From the NCBI RefSeq assembly GCF_029814825.1, contig NZ_CP122379.1, forward strand, positions 1,054,001 to 1,118,000: a stretch of DNA of 64,000 nt, given 5' to 3'. Shown here piece by piece: positions 17,243-23,652 of the stretch. Made by a program: the position numbers and the translations under genes. Under the pieces are notes generated by a model that was not told the origin of the DNA, did not search any database, and saw only the letters and a list, made by a program, of their open reading frames with translations. Position 1 is the first letter of the stretch, and every line of letters begins with the position of its first letter. The stretch comes from Aequorivita marisscotiae (GTDB lineage: Bacteria > Bacteroidota > Bacteroidia > Flavobacteriales > Flavobacteriaceae).

Positions 17243-17290
17243 TGTTTTATTTGTTAATTTTTACTTCGAGAAAAACCTTTGGAAACAGAA

Positions 17291-17869
17291 ATGAAGAAAC
17301 GAATTGTAATTTTTGCCTCGGGTAGCGGTACCAATGCCGAGAACATTATTAAATACTTTCAACGATCGCAAGTTGCCCAGGTCGTTCGCGTGCTGTCAAA
17401 CAAGAAGAATGCCAAAGTTTTGGAACGTGCCGAAAGGCTTGATGTTGAAGCCGCTTCTTTTACAAATGAAGAACTGCTTTCTGAAAACGGCGTTTTAAAA
17501 ATTTTGAAGGAAGTTAAGCCAGACATTATAGTGTTGGCGGGTTTTCTGTTGAAATTTCCCGAAATTATTCTAAAAGAATTTCCAAACAAAGTGATTAACA
17601 TTCACCCAGCACTGCTCCCAAAATACGGCGGAAAAGGCATGTACGGCAGTTTTGTACACGAATCTGTTGTTAAAAACAATGAAGTTGAAACGGGAATAAC
17701 CATTCATTATGTAAATGAAAATTATGATGAGGGCGCCATTATTTCACAGAAAAAGGTAGTGCTTTCAGAAAATGAAACGCCTGAAACGGTCGCCAAAAAA
17801 GTACATACATTGGAATACGAATGGTTTCCAAAAATAATTGAAGAAGTTTTGAGTGGACAGCCTCAGTAA
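17291..17869 (+). CDS. purN: Phosphoribosylglycinamide formyltransferase
   Basis: Purine synthesis step 3: transfers formyl from 10-formyl-tetrahydrofolate to glycinamide ribonucleotide. The ATG at 17291 gives MKKRIVIFASGSGTNAENII with the phosphate-binding SGSGTN loop; a TTG 12 bp earlier is less likely. The catalytic Asn-x-His is in KVINIHPALLPKYGGKGMYG and the Asp in VNENYDEGAIISQ. 192 residues is normal. It is divergent from the acpP operon and followed by the RNase H gene after a heptamer-repeat spacer; purF lies 1.8 kb downstream on the same strand. Confidence 0.96.
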   Translation: MKKRIVIFASGSGTNAENIIKYFQRSQVAQVVRVLSNKKNAKVLERAERLDVEAASFTNEELLSENGVLKILKEVKPDIIVLAGFLLKFPEIILKEFPNKVINIHPALLPKYGGKGMYGSFVHESVVKNNEVETGITIHYVNENYDEGAIISQKKVVLSENETPETVAKKVHTLEYEWFPKIIEEVLSGQPQ

Positions 17870-17909
17870 AATTTGAAAATCCTCTTTATTTATTATTAAA
17901 TAGTTCAAC

Positions 17910-17944
17910 AATCAAAAATCGTTAATCGACAATCGTTAATCTTT
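17910..17944 (+). repeat. Five 7-bp repeats ending at the RNase H start codon
   Basis: AATC recurs every 7 bp at 17910, 17917, 17924, 17931 and 17938 (AATCAAA, AATCGTT, AATCGAC, AATCGTT, AATCTTT). The last unit abuts the ATG at 17945. Comparable heptamer blocks precede atpA and atpG. Confidence 0.85.
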
Positions 17945-18577
17945 ATGGCTAAAAAGCAGAAATTTTACGTAGTTTGGTTTGGTAATCCCGCTGGAATATT
18001 TGACAGTTGGAAGGAATGCAAACGTTCTATAGATGGCGTAAAAGGGGCGCAATACAAAAGTTTTGAAACGTTTGATGAAGCTAAAAAAGCCTACAATAAA
18101 GAATATGCAGATTATAAAGGGAAAACTGTAAAAAAGACACTTTCCAAAGAACAGCTTCTTAAAATAGGCGAACCGAATCTATATTCTATCGCTGTGGACG
18201 CAGCTTCCAGCGGCAATCCCGGAAAGATGGAATATCGGGGCGTGGATACGCAAACGCACAAACAACTTTTCCACCAAGGCCCTTTTCAGCAGGGAACCAA
18301 TAATATTGGGGAGTTTTTGGCACTTGTGCACGGCTTGGCATTTCTTAAAAAGAACAACAGCGACCGTATTATTTACAGTGATTCGCGCATTGCGATGGGC
18401 TGGGTAAAAAAGAAAAAATGCAACACAAAACTAAAACAATCTGCTAAAAATAAAACCCTTTTTGAATTGGTTAAACGTGCTGAAAACTGGCTTAAAACCA
18501 ATAAATACGAAACGAAAATAGTAAAATGGGAAACCAAGGCTTGGGGTGAAATTCCTGCGGATTTTGGAAGGAAGTGA
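17945..18577 (+). CDS. Ribonuclease H1 with N-terminal viroplasmin/hybrid-binding domain
   Basis: Degrades RNA in RNA-DNA hybrids. Residues about 5-50 form a viroplasmin-like hybrid-binding domain (KFYVVWFGNPAGIFDSWKEC, ending in the FETFDEAKKAY helix). The catalytic domain starts near residue 80 with the first Asp in SIAVDAASSGNPG, then Glu in NIGEFLALVHGL, Asp in IYSDSRIAMGWVK and a final Asp in WGEIPADFGRK. All four catalytic acids are present. This architecture resembles eukaryotic RNase H1 and is well known in Bacteroidetes. The start codon is preceded directly by five 7-bp repeats. Confidence 0.92.
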   Translation: MAKKQKFYVVWFGNPAGIFDSWKECKRSIDGVKGAQYKSFETFDEAKKAYNKEYADYKGKTVKKTLSKEQLLKIGEPNLYSIAVDAASSGNPGKMEYRGVDTQTHKQLFHQGPFQQGTNNIGEFLALVHGLAFLKKNNSDRIIYSDSRIAMGWVKKKKCNTKLKQSAKNKTLFELVKRAENWLKTNKYETKIVKWETKAWGEIPADFGRK

Positions 18578-18637
18578 AACCTACAATAAGATTCTTTCAA
18601 AGCTGTTAAAAGCTCATTCTTTTATAATTAATTTGAT

Positions 18638-18645
18638 TAAATTTG
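18638..18645 (+). promoter_or_regulatory. Bacteroidetes-type -7 box for the PfkB kinase gene
   Basis: TAAATTTG fits TANNTTTG and lies 22 bp before the ATG, which predicts a short leader. The -33 element is weak. Confidence 0.45.
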
Positions 18646-18667
18646 CACCCTCTTTAAAAATCCCTTT

Positions 18668-19591
18668 ATGAGCAAACTCGTAATCGTTGGTACTGTAGCT
18701 TTTGATGCTATTGAAACTCCTTTCGGAAAAACCGATAAAATTCTTGGCGGCGCCGCTACCTATATAGGTTTGGCTGCATCGCAGTTTAATGTTGATGGCG
18801 CAATTGTTTCTATTGTTGGGGGCGATTTTCCGAAGAATGATCTTAAAATGCTTCAAGAAAACGGGATGGATATTTCGGGTCTCGAAGTGGTTGAGGATGG
18901 AAAAACCTTCTTTTGGAGCGGAAAATACCATAACGATATGAATACCCGCGACACTTTAATCACAGATTTAAATGTGCTTGCCGATTTCAACCCTAAAGTT
19001 CCCGAGGGCTATCGCGGTGCCGAAGTGGTCATGTTAGGAAATCTGCATCCGCTCGTCCAATTGGGCGTAATTGAGCAGATGAATTCGCCGAAGCTAATTG
19101 TTTTAGACACTATGAATTTTTGGATGGATAGTGCTTTGAACGAATTAATGCAGGTAATCGCAAAAGTTGATGTTATTACAATAAACGACGAAGAGGCGAG
19201 ACAGCTTTCCGGCGAATATTCATTAGTAAAGGCTGCTGCTAAAATAATGGAAATGGGACCTAAATATGTAGTAATTAAAAAAGGCGAACACGGTGCATTA
19301 CTATTTGGCGACGACGATGTTTTTTTCGCTCCAGCAATGCCCTTGCGGGAGGTTTTTGACCCAACTGGCGCTGGCGACACATTTGCCGGTGGATTCACCG
19401 GATATTTGGCAAAAACCGGTAATTACAGTTATGATAATATGAAGAACGCAGTAATTAATGGTTCGGCATTGGCTTCGTTTTGTGTTGAAAAATTTGGGCC
19501 AGAACGATTGCTCAACCTTACAAACAAGGATGTGCATCAACGCATTCAGCAATTTAAGAGCTTGACACAATTTGATATAAAATTAACCTAA
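18668..19591 (+). CDS. PfkB family carbohydrate/nucleoside kinase
   Basis: Ribokinase-fold kinase of 307 residues. The ATP/anion-hole signature DPTGAGDTFAGGFTGYLA with the catalytic Asp is near residue 240, and the N-terminal substrate-lid region reads LGGAATYIGLAASQF. Between them are SIVGGDFPKNDLKMLQENGM and TINDEEARQLSGEY, typical of the family. The phosphorylated substrate cannot be read from sequence; the position between purN and purF hints at a nucleoside or ribose, which is only inference. A terminator follows 5 bp after the stop. Confidence 0.9.
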   Translation: MSKLVIVGTVAFDAIETPFGKTDKILGGAATYIGLAASQFNVDGAIVSIVGGDFPKNDLKMLQENGMDISGLEVVEDGKTFFWSGKYHNDMNTRDTLITDLNVLADFNPKVPEGYRGAEVVMLGNLHPLVQLGVIEQMNSPKLIVLDTMNFWMDSALNELMQVIAKVDVITINDEEARQLSGEYSLVKAAAKIMEMGPKYVVIKKGEHGALLFGDDDVFFAPAMPLREVFDPTGAGDTFAGGFTGYLAKTGNYSYDNMKNAVINGSALASFCVEKFGPERLLNLTNKDVHQRIQQFKSLTQFDIKLT

Positions 19592-19596
19592 ATACG

Positions 19597-19623
19597 CGCC
19601 CTTACTTATTAAGGGCGTTTTTT
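19597..19623 (+). terminator. Rho-independent terminator after the PfkB kinase gene
   Basis: An 8-bp perfect stem CGCCCTTA / TAAGGGCG with a five-base loop is followed by six T. Confidence 0.85.
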
Positions 19624-19650
19624 GTACATTTATATAGTTTCAGAAAAAAT

Positions 19651-21549
19651 ATGAGCGACGCGTTAAAACATGAATGTGGCATTGCCTTGGTAAGACTGTT
19701 AAAACCTTTAGAGTACTATAAGGAGAAATACGGAACGGCCTTTTACGGAGTAAACAAAATGTATTTAATGATGGAAAAGCAGCACAATCGGGGGCAAGAC
19801 GGTGCTGGTTTTGCCAGTATTAAATTAGATGTAAACCCTGGTGAGCGTTACATAAGCCGCGTACGATCTAACGCTGCGCAACCCATTCAGGATATTTTTG
19901 CGCAAATAAACGAACGCATAAATCTTGAGTTTTCTGAGCATCCCGAATACAAGAATAGCGTTGCAGCACAAAAAAAGAACATTCCGTATATAGGCGAACT
20001 TTTTCTTGGCCACGTGCGTTATGGAACATTTGGCTTAAATAGTGTTGAAAATGTACATCCATTTCTACGTCAGAATAACTGGATGCACCGTAATTTAATT
20101 ATTGCGGGTAACTTTAATATGACCAATACCAACGAGCTTTTTGATACGCTCATAAAACTCGGAATGCATCCAAAAGAAAAGGCCGATACCGTTACAGTGA
20201 TGGAAAAAATTGGTCACTTTTTAGACGATGCGGTTCGTAAGCTTTATAAAAAAGCTAAGGCCAAAGGATTGAGTAAACAGGAGGCTTCACCGTATATAGC
20301 CAAACACTTAAACGTGGCTAAAATTTTGCGACGATCGGCTGCGGATTGGGATGGTGGTTATGCAATGGCTGGCTTATTGGGTCATGGAGACGCCTTTGTA
20401 CTGCGCGATCCGGCAGGTATTCGTCCGGCTTATTATTATCAAGACGATGAGGTTGTTGTAGTGGCATCTGAACGGCCGGCAATTCAAACAGTTTTCAACG
20501 TTCCTTTTGAAGAAGTTAAAGAGTTGGATCCTGGAAATGCCATTATAGTAGAGAAAAACGGCACAATGAAACTGGCTGAAATTCTTCCACCGCTCGAACG
20601 AAAATCTTGTTCTTTTGAACGTATTTATTTCTCTCGCGGTAGCGATGCCGAAATCTATCAAGAACGAAAAATGCTTGGTAAATTGGTAATGCCAAAGGTT
20701 TTAGAGTCGATAGATCACGATACCGAAAATTCTGTTTTCTCATTTATTCCAAACACTGCCGAAACTTCATTTTACGGAATGCTCGAAGCGGCACAGGATG
20801 AACTTAATAAGCAGAAAAATGAAGCTATTCTTAACGAAAAAGATAGTTTAACCACGGCGCGCCTGCAACAAATACAAGCGCATAAAATTAGAACTGAAAA
20901 AATTGCAATAAAGGACGTTAAACTCAGAACGTTTATTACGGACGATAGTAGTCGAGACGATCTGGTTGCTCACGTATACGACGTAACATACGGTGTGGTA
21001 AAACCCAATGATAATCTTGTTATTATAGATGATAGCATAGTGCGCGGCACCACGTTAAAGAAAAGCATTTTAAAGATGTTGGATAGGCTTCATCCAAAGC
21101 AGATTGTTGTTGTTTCTTCGGCGCCTCAAATTCGTTATCCAGATTGCTACGGAATAGATATGGCCCGGCTCGAACATCTGGTGGCGTTTCAAGCTGCTTT
21201 AGCACTTCACAAGGATCGTGGCACATACGGAATTGTTGAAGAGATATATCATAAATGTAAGGAACAAGTTGTAATGGAAGATGCTTCGGTTATTAATCAC
21301 GTAAAAGAATTGTATGCTCCTTTTTCCGATGAGGAAATTTCGGATAAAATTTCGGAAATAATTAGCGATGAAGATATAAAAGCTAAGGTAAAGCTCATCT
21401 TTCAATCGGTTGATGATCTTCATAAAGCCTGCCCGAAAAACCTTGGAGACTGGTATTTTACAGGAAACTATCCCACTGCCGGAGGCAACAGAGTTGTAAA
21501 CAGAGCTTATATTAATTTCTTTGAAGGAAATCCAGAACGCGCCTATTAA
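19651..21549 (+). CDS. purF: Amidophosphoribosyltransferase
   Basis: First committed step of purine synthesis, converting PRPP and glutamine to phosphoribosylamine. The N-terminal nucleophile glutaminase domain begins MSDALKHECGIALVRL; by analogy with Bacillus PurF the eight-residue leader would be removed to expose C9. Glutaminase motifs LGHVRYGTFG and RNLIIAGNFNMTN follow. The PRPP loop is VIIDDSIVRGTTLKKSI near residue 455. At 632 residues it is longer than the usual 470-500, because of inserted segments (about residues 190-230 and 370-430) and a C-terminal extension; this long type occurs in Bacteroidetes. No terminator hairpin was seen after the stop. Confidence 0.95.
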   Translation: MSDALKHECGIALVRLLKPLEYYKEKYGTAFYGVNKMYLMMEKQHNRGQDGAGFASIKLDVNPGERYISRVRSNAAQPIQDIFAQINERINLEFSEHPEYKNSVAAQKKNIPYIGELFLGHVRYGTFGLNSVENVHPFLRQNNWMHRNLIIAGNFNMTNTNELFDTLIKLGMHPKEKADTVTVMEKIGHFLDDAVRKLYKKAKAKGLSKQEASPYIAKHLNVAKILRRSAADWDGGYAMAGLLGHGDAFVLRDPAGIRPAYYYQDDEVVVVASERPAIQTVFNVPFEEVKELDPGNAIIVEKNGTMKLAEILPPLERKSCSFERIYFSRGSDAEIYQERKMLGKLVMPKVLESIDHDTENSVFSFIPNTAETSFYGMLEAAQDELNKQKNEAILNEKDSLTTARLQQIQAHKIRTEKIAIKDVKLRTFITDDSSRDDLVAHVYDVTYGVVKPNDNLVIIDDSIVRGTTLKKSILKMLDRLHPKQIVVVSSAPQIRYPDCYGIDMARLEHLVAFQAALALHKDRGTYGIVEEIYHKCKEQVVMEDASVINHVKELYAPFSDEEISDKISEIISDEDIKAKVKLIFQSVDDLHKACPKNLGDWYFTGNYPTAGGNRVVNRAYINFFEGNPERAY

Positions 21550-21638
21550 ATTTTAACACAACATTTGCCGTTTAACGGAATTCTAATTCACTTAAACGAA
21601 TATGTTGATTGACAATACTTTATGGCTTAAACTTGAAT

Positions 21639-21737
21639 TATATTTGGGCTTACCATAAGGCGTAAGTAGGTTAGGTCTATGGTAAGATTTGGGGCAAAAA
21701 AGGTAGATCGAAAGATCTGCCTTTTTTCATGCCCCAA
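21639..21737 (+). ncRNA. Candidate structured small RNA, copy A (promoter plus hairpin leader)
   Basis: A perfect -7 box TATATTTG (21639-21646) is followed by a stem TTACCAT / ATGGTAA (21650-21656 and 21679-21685) enclosing a 22-base loop with GTAAGTAGGTTAGG. Next comes a long hairpin with arms ATTTGGGGCAAAAAAGGTAG and its complement (21687-21737), a GAAA tetraloop and an internal T6 run. Copy B at 22389-22488 keeps the promoter box, loop and stem layout but differs in the hairpin, where both arms changed together. No reading frame is conserved. The likely product is an RNA of about 75-90 bases ending at the T-run. I do not recognise the family. Confidence 0.6.
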
Positions 21738-21752
21738 ATATGGGGTGGCGAG

Positions 21753-22201
21753 CATAAAAAACTATAAAACTTGTTCCAATTTTGGTTGCGAGCCGTTTTC
21801 TCCCACTCTTTTGAAAGAGCTGCATTTTCCAACTTTTGATGGTTTCATTCGCATTTGAGTTACGATGTGAGAGACTCATAAAAAACTATAAAACTTGTTC
21901 CAATTTTGGTTGCGAGCCGTTTTCTCCCACTCTTTTGAAAGAGCTGCATTTTCCACCCTTTGATGGTTTCATTCTCATTTGAGTTACGATGTGAAAGATT
22001 CATAAAAAACTATAAAACTTGTTTCAATTTTGGTTGCGAGCCGTTTCATCATACACTTTCGAAAGAGCTGCATTTTCCACCCTTTGATGGTTTCATTCTC
22101 ATTTGAGTTACGATGTGAAAGATTCATAAAAAACTATAAAACTTGTTTCAATTTTGGTTGCGAGCCGTTTCATCATACACTTTCGAAAGAGCTGTATTTT
22201 T
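21753..22201. repeat. Tandem array A: 124-bp unit, about 3.6 copies
   Basis: Units begin at 21753, 21877, 22001 and 22125, an exact 124-bp step, each opening CATAAAAAACTATAAAACTT and containing GGTTGCGAGCCGTTT and a small CTTT...AAAG hairpin. The fourth copy stops near 22201. Copies 1-2 and 3-4 form two sequence subtypes. 124 is not a multiple of 3 and no continuous frame exists. It follows leader A directly, after GGGGTGGCGAGC. Confidence 0.92.
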
Positions 22202-22388
22202 CTGCTTTAAACAAATACATTTTTTCGCTTCCAGATCAGAAGTGTAAAGGACACTTTTTCAAGCCATTTCGCGATGTTAAAATTTTAACTAAATAGCTTA
22301 ATTTTAGAACTAAATCTACTCAATATTGTTTTTTATCGAATAAACAAGCCATTCATCTAAAAGCAAATTTTCGAGTCAGATAAAGTTA
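22202..22388. other. Unassigned AT-rich spacer between the two leader-array modules
   Basis: No gene, hairpin terminator or repeat was recognised here. The final 20 bp before 22389 carry TTTTCG at about the -33 distance from the second TATATTTG box, a weak match to a -33 element. Confidence 0.5.
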
Positions 22389-22488
22389 TATATTTGAGCA
22401 TACCATTAGCATAAGTAGGTTAAGTTCATGGTAGATTTGGGGCAAAAAAAGACAAACACTCGTTTGTCTTTTTTTATGCCCAAATCTA
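22389..22488 (+). ncRNA. Candidate structured small RNA, copy B
   Basis: Same layout as copy A: -7 box TATATTTG (22389-22396), stem TACCAT / ATGGTA with loop GCATAAGTAGGTTAAGTTC, then a hairpin built on AAAAAAAGACAAAC, loop ACTC and GTTTGTCTTTTTTT, enclosed by AGATTTGGG and CCCAAATCT. The distance from the box to the GGGGTGGCGAGC motif is 115 bp in both copies. The stem-loop ending in seven T makes a strong terminator for an RNA of about 80 bases. Confidence 0.6.
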
Positions 22489-22492
22489 AACG

Positions 22493-22790
22493 GGGTGGCG
22501 AGCCTCCAAAATTTCATATTAATATCAGATCTCGTTCGAGCCGTTTCTTTTCTTATCTGCACTTGTTTGTTTTGTCTGTCTTTCGGTTGGTTCATTCTTA
22601 CATCCAAAAAGGGTGGCGAGCCTCCAAAATTTCATATTAATATCAGATCTCGTTCGAGCCGTTTCTTTTCTTATCTGCACTTGTTTGTTTTGTCTGTCTT
22701 TCGGTTGGTTCATTCTTACATCCAAAAAGGGTGGCGAGTCTCCAAAATTTCATATTAATATCAGATCTCGTTCGAGCCGTTTCTATTTTT
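22493..22790. repeat. Tandem array B: 118-bp unit, about 2.5 copies
   Basis: Units begin GGGTGGCGAG at 22493, 22611 and 22729, an exact 118-bp step, each with CTCCAAAATTTCATATTAAT and TCTCGTTCGAGCCGTTTC. The first two copies look identical and the third degenerates after about 55 bp. The unit is largely unrelated to array A, apart from the GCGAGC and GAGCCGTTT motifs and a GGTT(T/G)(C/G)(A/G)TTC-like segment. Apparent proteins of 65-88 residues here are frame-shifted readings of the repeat. Confidence 0.92.
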
Positions 22791-22849
22791 TCTGCATTTA
22801 CTTTTTATAAAAAATTTATATTCAATTTTCTATTCAAAAATTCACAAAA

Positions 22850-22882
22850 AAAATCCACAGCTTAAAAACAGCTGTGGATTTT
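22850..22882 (-). terminator. Rho-independent terminator of the superoxide dismutase gene
   Basis: A perfect 12-bp stem AAAATCCACAGC / GCTGTGGATTTT with a nine-base loop. On the minus strand it ends in a run of seven T, 25 bp after the stop codon. Confidence 0.85.
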
Positions 22883-22906
22883 ATATTTAGTATATAATAT
22901 ATTGTA

Positions 22907-23515
22907 TTACTTATTTTTATCGTAGTTGGCAGAAACCTCTTCCCAATTAACTACATTCCAAAATGCTCCTACATAATCAGGACGTTTATTTTGGTATTTT
23001 AAGTAATATGCGTGTTCCCAAACATCCAACCCTAAAATTGGCGTGCCTCCGCAACCTACATTGGGCATTAACGGATTGTCTTGATTTGGCGTGGAGCATA
23101 CCTCAACTTTGCCTCCTTTGTGTACGCAAAGCCAAGCCCAACCTGAGCCAAACTGAGTTTTAGCGGCAGTAGAGAATTTTTCTTTAAACTCTTCAAAACT
23201 TCCAAAGGCATCGTCAATAGCTTTTGCCAAATCGCCCGAAGGTTTTCCGCCACCATTTGGCGACATTACTTTCCAGAAAAGACTGTGATTGTAAAATCCG
23301 CCACCGTTGTTTCGAACGGCTTTATTGTCCATATCAAGATTTTTTAAAATATCTTCAATAGATTTACCTGCCATATCTGTACCTTCAATCGCAGCGTTCA
23401 GATTGTTGGTATATCCTTGGTGGTGTTTGTCGTGATGTATTTCCATGGTTCTTGCATCTATATTCGGTTCTAGTGCATGAAATGCATACGGTAATTTTGG
23501 TAATTCGAAAGACAT
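22907..23515 (-). CDS. Superoxide dismutase, Fe/Mn family
   Basis: Converts superoxide to oxygen and hydrogen peroxide. The N-terminal helical hairpin contains metal ligand H27 in [17 protein letters not shown]; the second His is in [10 protein letters not shown], and the Asp and last His are in [19 protein letters not shown]. 202 residues, no signal peptide, so cytoplasmic. The residues around [12 protein letters not shown] and the end of the protein do not decide clearly between Fe and Mn. A minus-strand TAAATTTG box at 23551-23558 lies 35 bp before the start. Confidence 0.96.
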   Translation of the reverse strand: MSFELPKLPYAFHALEPNIDARTMEIHHDKHHQGYTNNLNAAIEGTDMAGKSIEDILKNLDMDNKAVRNNGGGFYNHSLFWKVMSPNGGGKPSGDLAKAIDDAFGSFEEFKEKFSTAAKTQFGSGWAWLCVHKGGKVEVCSTPNQDNPLMPNVGCGGTPILGLDVWEHAYYLKYQNKRPDYVGAFWNVVNWEEVSANYDKNK

Positions 23516-23550
23516 AATATATTTGTTTTTTGGTTATTACTAATTTTACC

Positions 23551-23558
23551 CAAATTTA
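23551..23558 (-). promoter_or_regulatory. Bacteroidetes-type -7 box for superoxide dismutase
   Basis: Minus strand TAAATTTG matches TANNTTTG, 35 bp before the ATG. The -33 TTG is not clear. Confidence 0.4.
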
Positions 23559-23652
23559 GGCAATCTAAAAACTTAATTGTGTTATAGGTTTTATAAGATT
23601 TCTATTTCACTATAGATTAATTTGATTCTAAAACCATAAAAGCCGTATTTTA

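Noticed and set aside
17067..17290. Purine or other riboswitch between acpP and purN.
   Set aside because: No purine, PreQ1, TPP or SAM aptamer pattern could be traced; only promoter boxes are evident.
21650..21737. Integron attC or insertion-sequence end.
   Set aside because: No core-site pairs, no integrase or transposase gene, and no target duplication were seen; the promoter box and T-run fit a transcribed RNA better.
21753..22790. CRISPR array.
   Set aside because: Units are 118-124 bp and repeated almost entirely, without short direct repeats alternating with unique spacers, and no cas genes are in the window.
22386..22810. Several 65-88-residue open frames on both strands across the 118-bp array, looking like a repeat-protein family.
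   Set aside because: They are the same DNA repeat read in shifted frames (118 is not a multiple of 3). There is no signal, domain or consistent start, and the leader looks like a non-coding RNA.
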